From NCBI GenBank assembly GCA_937934775.1, contig CALGYL010000081.1:1-9595 (forward strand): a stretch of DNA of 9,595 nucleotides, in the 5' to 3' direction. Below the pieces are notes generated by a model, which was not told the origin of the DNA, did no database searches, and worked only from the letters and a program-made list of their open reading frames with translations. Numbering within the stretch: position 1 is the first letter of the stretch; each line of letters opens with the position of its first letter. Origin of the DNA: an uncultured Clostridia bacterium. GTDB taxonomy: Bacteria > Bacillota > Clostridia > Christensenellales > Aristaeellaceae. The position numbers and the translations under genes were made by a program. This document shows, piece by piece, positions 4,943 to 9,595 of this stretch.

Positions 4943-6864
4943 TTATAGAACGAACACTCGTACCCATCTGATCGAAGGAGGAGTCCAGCTGCCCAGAGTG
5001 GCGTACGGCTCATCTGCTCGCAGAGCGCATCAACCGATACCTGAAGATCTGCGTCAATGACGATTTCGTCGTGGATATGCATTACAATGTCGCAGCAGCG
5101 CAGCGTCTTCATGGCGTGGCAAAGTATGTCCCGGCTAATTCCTTGGGAAATGTTTTCCACGAACTTTGGCCCATAGCTCTCGAGGCGCTCCCATCGCTTT
5201 GCGGTGCCGACGCCCTCGTAGGTCACGCAATCCGAGCCGAATTGGTTCACGCCGATGCGCGGTTTCACATAACATAGCCGCCGACCAGAGGGCAGGGTGA
5301 TGAACAGCATGCCGCTCTGGTAGGTAAAACGGAGTCCGTGGGTTTCGGTGGTTGTTCTATCCCTGACCGCCTGCTTCGCGGCCTTGTCCACATCCCACCA
5401 GAGACGCACGATGTTGGGGTTGGCCGCCCGCCAGGCGTCGACCAGCGGTTTGAGCTCTTCCTCCTTGAGTCCCATCTCCAGCGCGCCCATCGCCTTAAGC
5501 GCGCCTACCGAGCCCCCGTAACCAAGCGCGAGCTCTGATACTTTCCCTTTCTGCCTGAGCGGCGAACCCTTGGTGATCTCCTCGATTGGGACATGGAACA
5601 TTTGGCTCGCGGATGCCTCGTAGATGCGCCCATGGGAAGCGAATACCTCGTTGCGCCAGTGCTCCCCGGCGAGCCATGCGATGACGCGAGCTTCGATGGC
5701 GCTGAAGTCAGCCACAATGAACTTGTAGCCGGGCTTGGGCACGAAAGCAGTTCTGATCAGCTCGGACAGCACCTCCGGCACGGAGTCGTAAAGGAGCTCC
5801 AACGTTGTGAAATCGCCAGCGCGCACCAACGCCCGCGCCTGTTCGAGGTCGGGCATGTGATTTTGATAGAGGTTTTGAATTTGTATAAGCCTTCCGGCCC
5901 ATCTGCCGGTTCGATTGGCGCCATAAAACTGAAACATGCCATGCGCGCGGCCGTCGGCGCAGACGGCGTTCTCCATCGCCTGATACTTCCTGGCCGCGGA
6001 TTTCGCCAGCTGCTGGCGGAGCGAGAGAGCCCTGCCCAGCGGCTCCGGCGCGGTCTTGAGCAGCTCCCCGACCACTTTCTTGCCGAGGGTATCCGTCTCC
6101 AGACCCTGGGCGGCGAGCCACTCTTTCATCTGCACCACGGAGTTGGGGTTAGCTAGCTCGGTGATCTCCTTCATGAGACGGTTTAGCTCCGCCCTTGACT
6201 GCGCATCGGCAGCGATGGCGCTTTTAACGAGCATCATGTCCAGCGCCACGCCGCGGTCGTTGATCTCCTGGTCGAGATGATACTCGTCCCATACAAATTC
6301 GGGTACCGGGAATTTCGCGAGCCGCGCTTGAATGGCCATCTCGGTTTCCACGTCGCGGATGTTGTAAGCCTTGAATGCCGCCCATTTCTCCGGTGCGTGC
6401 TCGGGCAGATTGCGCCTGCGTTGGCCGTTGCTTTTTGTCGGCGCGCAGGGCGCGCAAAAATACTTGATGAGATCTTTGCCCTCGGCCATCTTCTGCTTTT
6501 CCAGACCGAGTACAGCACCCACGCCCATCAGGGAAAGTGGCAGGCCCATATAAGCGGCCCAGACCATGGTGCAGCGCCAGGACTCGGGATTGAGGTATTT
6601 AGCGCCTAGATAACGGGAGAGGCAGATGCGCTCAAAAGAGCTATTGAACGCCCACTTTTGCACGCTGTCATCACTCAGCGCGTCGAGGATTTCTGTGGGG
6701 ATCGTTTCCCCCGATGCAAGGTCTACAACCTGAACCTCCCCGCCGTCCACGGAGTAACCAAGTAAAAGAATCTCGAAGTCCGGCGACTCGGTATAGCGGT
6801 AAAGACCGCTTTTTGCGAGGTCAACGCTGCTGTACGTTTCCAAATCCAGACTCAGGTTTTTCAT
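4933..6864 (-). CDS. Phage DNA polymerase I-like (family A) with 3'-5' exonuclease domain
   Basis: The 643-residue protein is a family A replicative polymerase without a 5'-3' exonuclease domain, as in many phages. The N-terminal proofreading domain shows SLDLETYS (Asp7, Glu9), FNSSFERICL (Asn74, with Glu78 where bacterial PolA has Asp) and YNIRDVETE (Tyr167, Asp171). Polymerase motifs follow: GANRTGRWAGRLIQIQNL (315-332), motif A VADFSAIEARVIAWLAGE (384-401; Asp386), motif B RQKGKVSELALGYGG (437-451) and motif C MHIHDEIVID (595-604; His598, Asp599, Glu600). All core catalytic residues are present. ATG 6864 lies behind GGAGGG and gives the conserved MKNLSLDLET start; the ATG at 6894 is rejected because it would add ten non-conserved residues from inside the hairpin region. 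It follows the DUF2815 gene and likely copies the phage genome primed by the VirE-like protein. Confidence 0.95.
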   Translation of the reverse strand: MKNLSLDLETYSSVDLAKSGLYRYTESPDFEILLLGYSVDGGEVQVVDLASGETIPTEILDALSDDSVQKWAFNSSFERICLSRYLGAKYLNPESWRCTMVWAAYMGLPLSLMGVGAVLGLEKQKMAEGKDLIKYFCAPCAPTKSNGQRRRNLPEHAPEKWAAFKAYNIRDVETEMAIQARLAKFPVPEFVWDEYHLDQEINDRGVALDMMLVKSAIAADAQSRAELNRLMKEITELANPNSVVQMKEWLAAQGLETDTLGKKVVGELLKTAPEPLGRALSLRQQLAKSAARKYQAMENAVCADGRAHGMFQFYGANRTGRWAGRLIQIQNLYQNHMPDLEQARALVRAGDFTTLELLYDSVPEVLSELIRTAFVPKPGYKFIVADFSAIEARVIAWLAGEHWRNEVFASHGRIYEASASQMFHVPIEEITKGSPLRQKGKVSELALGYGGSVGALKAMGALEMGLKEEELKPLVDAWRAANPNIVRLWWDVDKAAKQAVRDRTTTETHGLRFTYQSGMLFITLPSGRRLCYVKPRIGVNQFGSDCVTYEGVGTAKRWERLESYGPKFVENISQGISRDILCHAMKTLRCCDIVMHIHDEIVIDADLQVSVDALCEQMSRTPLWAAGLLLRSDGYECSFYKKS

Positions 6865-6883
6865 TGAATCCCTCCACAACACA

Positions 6884-6911
6884 GAGGGCGGCAAGTTGCC
6901 CCGCCGCCCTC
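6884..6911 (-). other. Strong GC hairpin between DUF2815 and polA genes
   Basis: GAGGGCGGC (6884-6892) and GCCGCCCTC (6903-6911) form a perfect 9-bp stem with a 10-base loop. It lies in the 62-bp gap after the DUF2815 stop and about 20 bases before the polA start. On the transcribed strand no T-run follows, so a full terminator is unlikely. Partial termination or stabilisation of the upstream message, making more DUF2815 protein than polymerase, would fit the needs of replication. Confidence 0.5.
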
Positions 6912-6926
6912 CGCAGTTCTTTCTGT

Positions 6927-7499
6927 TTAGGTCAGAAAGTCCTCGACCTCGTCAGTGGAGAACCCGTCGTTGAAGTCGTTTTCAGGCTTCGACCTGCCGC
7001 CCAGCGACTCACCGTCGCGCAACTTTTGGATGCTCTGCAAACCGCAGGCGACGCCCTTACTGCCGTTGGAGTTGAAAGCGTAGAAACTTAGGCACGCGCG
7101 GGCGTACACGCCAGAGTAGATTTCACTGGTGTCGATGATGGGCTGGCGGTTGATGTCCACCACGCCCGGCGCGGTATTGCTGTTGGCGTTGATGAACCAA
7201 TGATCTGCATAGGCATCGTCGTCGGGGCGCTCGATGTCGCCGTCGCGCAGTGGGGTCTTGAGTGCGGCAAGGGGCGGCACGGTCTTGCCGTTTCCTTTCA
7301 GCTTGCCTTCGCCCTCCGCGTAGGCCGCCTGGATCGCCGCCCTGACCTTCGCGACCGTTGCCGTGTCCGACTTGGGGATGAGCACGCTGGCTGAAAATTT
7401 CGGCGTGCCGCCGTTGATGCTTTTCGCCTGCCAGATGTTGGCATAGGAGAGACGGCACACGCCCGTGACGACCTTGGTGGGGTTAAAATTCTTCTCCAT
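6927..7499 (-). CDS. DUF2815 family, ssDNA-binding-like protein
   Basis: This 190-residue protein matches the DUF2815 family, thought to have an OB-fold like T7 gp2.5-type single-strand binding proteins. Visible hallmarks are the start TKVVTGVCRLSYANIWQ, PKFSASVLIPKSD (34-46), a central DGDIERPDDDAYADHWFINANS (106-127), SGVYARACLSFYAFN (149-163) and GVACGLQSIQKLRDGE (169-184 region). The tail DGFSTDEVEDFLT is short and acidic, as in SSB proteins that recruit partners. It would coat ssDNA at phage forks and recruit the polymerase or nuclease encoded on either side. AGGAGG lies 4 bases before the ATG at 7499 and overlaps the TAG of the DUF2800 gene, tying their translation. ssDNA binding is inferred from family and context. 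Confidence 0.88.
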   Translation of the reverse strand: MEKNFNPTKVVTGVCRLSYANIWQAKSINGGTPKFSASVLIPKSDTATVAKVRAAIQAAYAEGEGKLKGNGKTVPPLAALKTPLRDGDIERPDDDAYADHWFINANSNTAPGVVDINRQPIIDTSEIYSGVYARACLSFYAFNSNGSKGVACGLQSIQKLRDGESLGGRSKPENDFNDGFSTDEVEDFLT

Positions 7500-7507
7500 A
7501 ATTCCTC

Positions 7508-8608
7508 CTAATTTTCTGCGAAATCATTCGCGCCGGTTGTAATCTCTTGCCGCTTGTCCGCCATCGGGACGAGCACCGGTTTGCCTGCGGGCTTTTCGAC
7601 TAGCCCGCCCAAGACCTCCTCGAACCGCTTCTTGCCAAGCAGCGCGGTCATCGCTGTAATGCCGAGAACTCGGCGTTCATATGGGTCAAATCCAATTCCC
7701 GAAACTACGTCCGCGACAGCCGCCTCATCCGTGTATTTGCGGGTAGAACGTCCCATGACCATTTTCCAGCCTTCGAACCTCGTGCCTTTTAGGGCTTCGG
7801 TCAAGGCAAATTCCTTGATGTCGGAGGCCCAGGAAACCAACTCGTCGACTTTGCCGAGAATGGTCGCGATCTCGTCGCGATCAAGTAGCGCAGGTTCGGC
7901 ATAGTCGTAGGCTGCAAGCGCGAGGTTCGCCCTGGCGCGTTCGCGACACTCGGCCCTTGCCTTGCAGAACCGGCAGTGCTCGCCCGCCCTATAGGCGCCC
8001 TCGCCCTTCCATGCCAACTCCGCCGCGGGCGTCAAGGTTTCCTCCGCCCACTGTTCGATGCTCTCGCGGAAGACCTCCCAGGTGGAAACGTTGGCGAGCC
8101 GCGGTTGATAAATGCTCATCCGCACGACGCTGACGCAGTATAGGAAGCCGAACATCTCCAGGGCGCCGAGCGCGTAGATCCGCAGCTGGTCGTTTCCCTC
8201 CGCGTCCACCTTGACGCCGCGCCCATATTTTAGGTCGATGATGTGTAGCACGCCATCCGAGATGATGAGCACATCACAGGTGCCGGCGCATTCGGGAACG
8301 TAGCGGGAACAGTCCACTTTTTGTTCTACGAACACCTTGGGGTCCGAAAGCCCGTCAAGCTGCTCCATCACGAAAGCGACGTAATCATCCGTGTGATCGT
8401 CCATCTCAGCATCCTCGCAGGCCGGCGGGTTTGGAGCCAGGCCCAGGCGGTGCTTCAGCTTTGCCTCGGCGATGGCATGCGCTCGGCTGCCTTCAGCGGC
8501 GAAGTCGGAGCCCGCATCGGGGTAGTTCTCCGTCAGCCGCGCCGACGGTGGGCACAGGAGCCACCTGTGGCTCGACGACGGGGAGAGCAGGGCATGTCCA
8601 TTGCTCAT
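7508..8608 (-). CDS. DUF2800 family, Cas4/RecB-like PD-(D/E)XK nuclease
   Basis: This 366-residue protein matches DUF2800, a phage family related to the Cas4/RecB nucleases. The start SPSSSHRWLLCPPSARL carries Cys19; AAEGSRAHAIAEAKL carries Glu39 and His44; GTCDVLIISDG has Asp112; HIIDLKYGRG has Asp125 and Lys127; NDQLRIYALGAL has the Q-x3-Y pair (Gln141, Tyr145). HCRFCKARAEC supplies Cys212, Cys215 and Cys221. One cysteine far upstream plus three clustered ones is the iron-sulfur layout of Cas4 and AddB. The likely job is DNA end processing for phage recombination or replication, with the DUF2815 protein next door. ATG 8608 overlaps the previous stop as ATGA with GGAGG 7 bases upstream. The C-terminal third (about 240-366) has no motif I can name. 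Confidence 0.9.
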   Translation of the reverse strand: MSNGHALLSPSSSHRWLLCPPSARLTENYPDAGSDFAAEGSRAHAIAEAKLKHRLGLAPNPPACEDAEMDDHTDDYVAFVMEQLDGLSDPKVFVEQKVDCSRYVPECAGTCDVLIISDGVLHIIDLKYGRGVKVDAEGNDQLRIYALGALEMFGFLYCVSVVRMSIYQPRLANVSTWEVFRESIEQWAEETLTPAAELAWKGEGAYRAGEHCRFCKARAECRERARANLALAAYDYAEPALLDRDEIATILGKVDELVSWASDIKEFALTEALKGTRFEGWKMVMGRSTRKYTDEAAVADVVSGIGFDPYERRVLGITAMTALLGKKRFEEVLGGLVEKPAGKPVLVPMADKRQEITTGANDFAEN

Positions 8609-8949
8609 TTCAGCGCCTCCGCTTCCTTTAGTAGAGTGGCATATTCGGAAGGGGCGATGTCCGACAGCTTCCCAGCACCACGCTTGGTGATGAGCGACCT
8701 AACCGCATCCTGAAAGCCGAGCATGCTCTTCTCTGCAAGCATTGCCCTCACTTCGATTAATGTGGGACCACTGGCCTCTTCGGGAGCGGGGCCTCCCATT
8801 ATTGGGGTCGCTTGTGATGTTGGCTCCGGTTGAGCAGAATCATGTCTGTCGAAGTCATACAAGGCTTTCAGCTCTTCGCCAATTTCGGCGATGCTAGCCG
8901 CGAGGCAGCAGAGGTCATTTCCAAATTGTGCGGCTTTGTGTGGGGTCAT
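8605..8949 (-). CDS. Small phage protein of unknown function (often labelled rrp5-like)
   Basis: This 114-residue protein has a helical N-terminus (about 5-32), a linker rich in Pro, Ser, Thr and Glu (about 36-62), and a conserved-looking C-terminal domain (about 63-113: TLIEVRAMLAEKSMLGFQD, LITKRGAGKLSDIAPSEYATLL). Clostridial phage relatives with this C-terminal pattern are often annotated as rRNA biogenesis protein rrp5 or ligase-like, labels I would not take as evidence of function. The C-terminal part looks like a small helical fold with a Gly-Ala-x-Lys-Leu turn. AAAGGAG lies about 9 bases before ATG 8949, which is inside the 3' end of the preceding gene. The stop overlaps the DUF2800 start, suggesting the two are made together and might interact. 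Confidence 0.75.
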   Translation of the reverse strand: MTPHKAAQFGNDLCCLAASIAEIGEELKALYDFDRHDSAQPEPTSQATPIMGGPAPEEASGPTLIEVRAMLAEKSMLGFQDAVRSLITKRGAGKLSDIAPSEYATLLKEAEALK

Positions 8950-9115
8950 TGATTCTCGCTCCTTTCGCTGATTCTATCTGGCTGTGCTCAAGCGCCATAA
9001 GGCGTTTTGCGAGCCTCTTGCTCACAATGCTAATGGCCGTCAAAACACCGATGAGCTCCTCGTTCCGCTCCTGGCCGTCTCCGTTTACGAAGCGAGCCTT
9101 TTCCCTTGTTTGCAT
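8915..9115 (-). CDS. Small helical protein, unknown function
   Basis: This 66-residue protein is mostly predicted helix: RNEELIGVLTAISIVSKRLAKRLMALEH (17-44) has a clear heptad-like spacing of hydrophobic residues and could dimerise. The rest is charged or polar. I do not recognise a family. A good ribosome binding site (GAAAGGAGG, 8 bases before ATG 9115) and its place as first gene behind bipartite element copy 2 argue that it is real. Its last 35 bases overlap the next gene in another frame, a little more than the usual 4-base coupling here. A shorter true C-terminus cannot be excluded without homologues. Confidence 0.65.
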   Translation of the reverse strand: MQTREKARFVNGDGQERNEELIGVLTAISIVSKRLAKRLMALEHSQIESAKGARINDPTQSRTIWK

Positions 9116-9142
9116 GCAGGTTGCCTCCTTTCAGATTCGTTT

Positions 9143-9157
9143 GGGCGTTCACCGCCC
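9143..9157 (-). other. Leader hairpin behind element copy 2
   Basis: On the minus strand GGGCG-GTGAA-CGCCC forms a perfect 5-bp stem with a 5-base loop. It starts one base after element copy 2 and precedes the GAAAGGAGG ribosome binding site. Position and stem core (GGC/GCC) match the hairpin at 4646-4659 while loop and outer pair differ. Confidence 0.55.
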
Positions 9158-9158
9158 T

Positions 9159-9195
9159 CACTAACTACAGGACAGCAAGAATCAGCTTGGACACC
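9159..9195 (-). promoter_or_regulatory. Bipartite repeated element, copy 2 (promoter/operator-like)
   Basis: On the minus strand it reads GGTGTCCAAGC, 8 variable bases, then GCTGTCCTGTAGTTAGTG, matching copy 1 at 28 of 29 constrained positions. It starts 13 bases after the stop of the sigma-like gene and ends 43 bases before the 66-residue protein's ATG. It probably starts or controls the transcript of the replication genes behind the sigma-like gene. The similarity covers all codon positions and the reading frames differ in context, so protein coding does not explain it. Confidence 0.65.
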
Positions 9196-9207
9196 GACAT
9201 CGTGAAA

Positions 9208-9595
9208 TCAGTCAAAAAAAGCTTTGAGTTGCTCGCTGGAACGAAGGGTAGCCGTGGCTTTCGCCAAGCGCTTGACTACACTGGTGTGGGACCGGAACCC
9301 GAGCTCGGCTGCTATTTCACGAACCGTTTTTTCGCGGTCGTAACTGGCCTTAATGATCTCGCGGTCCTCCTCTGTCAGATCGCCGAGCGCGGAGGTCAAG
9401 GCAGCAAGTCTCTGCTTGTCCTCAAAAAAGGCCGCGATATCGGCGGCTTCGTCGGGGATGTCGAAGCGGCTTTCCATATCACCATTGGGGTCATTATTCC
9501 AGTTCTTGTCCAACTCGACAGTACGGCTCGTATGCTGGCGGCTGCACTGGCCGCAATTTTGGTCGCAATTTTTCGTGCCTTTCCAGATGCATCGG
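9208..9595 (-). CDS. Sigma-70 region-4-like regulator with Cys-rich N-terminus, partial
   Basis: The gene runs off the right edge. A TTG at 9513 could start a 101-residue form, but the same frame stays open to the window edge. There it reads RCIWKGTKNCDQNCGQCSRQ, with cysteines in a C-x7-C-x3-C-x2-C-x3-H pattern that looks like a metal site, so the true start is outside. The C-terminal part, LTEEDREIIKASYDREKTV then REIAAELGFRSHTSVVKRLAKA, is a sigma-70 region 4-type helix-turn-helix. No region 2 is visible, so it may act as a sigma-like activator rather than a full sigma factor. It lies immediately upstream of element copy 2 and may recognise it (inference). The 82 bases at 9514-9595 are thus coding. 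Confidence 0.75.
   Translation of the reverse strand, partial: RCIWKGTKNCDQNCGQCSRQHTSRTVELDKNWNNDPNGDMESRFDIPDEAADIAAFFEDKQRLAALTSALGDLTEEDREIIKASYDREKTVREIAAELGFRSHTSVVKRLAKATATLRSSEQLKAFFD

Noticed and set aside
5593..6156. + strand open frame of 187 codons opposite polA
   Set aside because: It lies over conserved polymerase and exonuclease-linker coding sequence and shows no motif; explained by GC-rich third positions of the minus-strand gene.
6865..6894. Longer polA start at 6894
   Set aside because: It would begin inside the hairpin and add ten residues unlike the family; GGAGGG precedes ATG 6864.
1..9595. CRISPR array, insertion sequence or attachment site
   Set aside because: No regularly spaced long repeats, transposase, integrase or flanking duplicated sequence was found.

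Overview
The window is the early/replication module of a temperate phage or prophage, most likely of a G+C-rich clostridial host (Oscillospiraceae/Ruminococcaceae type). The grounds are strong AGGAGG-type ribosome binding sites, GC-rich codon use, and a gene set typical of Firmicutes siphophages: DUF2800, DUF2815, PolA, DUF4406-like, AntA, VirE-like primase-helicase, VRR-NUC and SNF2. The host assignment is inference.

Every supported gene reads on the minus strand, so transcription runs from right to left. In that order: (1) a sigma-70 region-4-like protein with a cysteine-rich N-terminus that runs off the right edge (9208-9595); (2) two small helical proteins (8915-9115 and 8605-8949); (3) a DUF2800 Cas4/RecB-like nuclease (7508-8608); (4) a DUF2815 ssDNA-binding-like protein (6927-7499); (5) an exonuclease-polymerase of family A (4933-6864); (6) a ~310-bp stretch with no convincing gene; (7) a zinc-ribbon protein (4275-4622); (8) a DUF4406/deoxyribosyltransferase-like protein (3793-4197); (9) an AntA antirepressor (3149-3796); (10) a VirE-like primase-helicase (804-3149); (11) a ~155-bp gap; (12) a VRR-NUC nuclease (363-647); (13) the start of an SNF2 helicase (1-366) with a frameshift in its ATP-binding motif. 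Many joints are ATGA or TAATG overlaps, as in a translationally coupled operon.

Together the genes form a largely self-contained replication and recombination set: priming and unwinding (VirE-like), synthesis (PolA), ssDNA handling (DUF2815) and DNA processing (DUF2800, VRR-NUC, SNF2). A small sigma-like protein at the head may control it.

The most interesting non-coding signal is a 37-bp bipartite element found twice, once right after the sigma-like gene and once in front of the zinc-ribbon gene. The copies match at 28 of 29 constrained positions. Each is followed after one base by a small hairpin, of partly different sequence but the same position, and then a ribosome binding site. It looks like a phage operon promoter/operator plus leader RNA, possibly served by the neighbouring sigma-like protein. 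A second candidate is the GACA/TGTC repeat cluster just downstream of the primase-helicase gene, which resembles a small replication origin.
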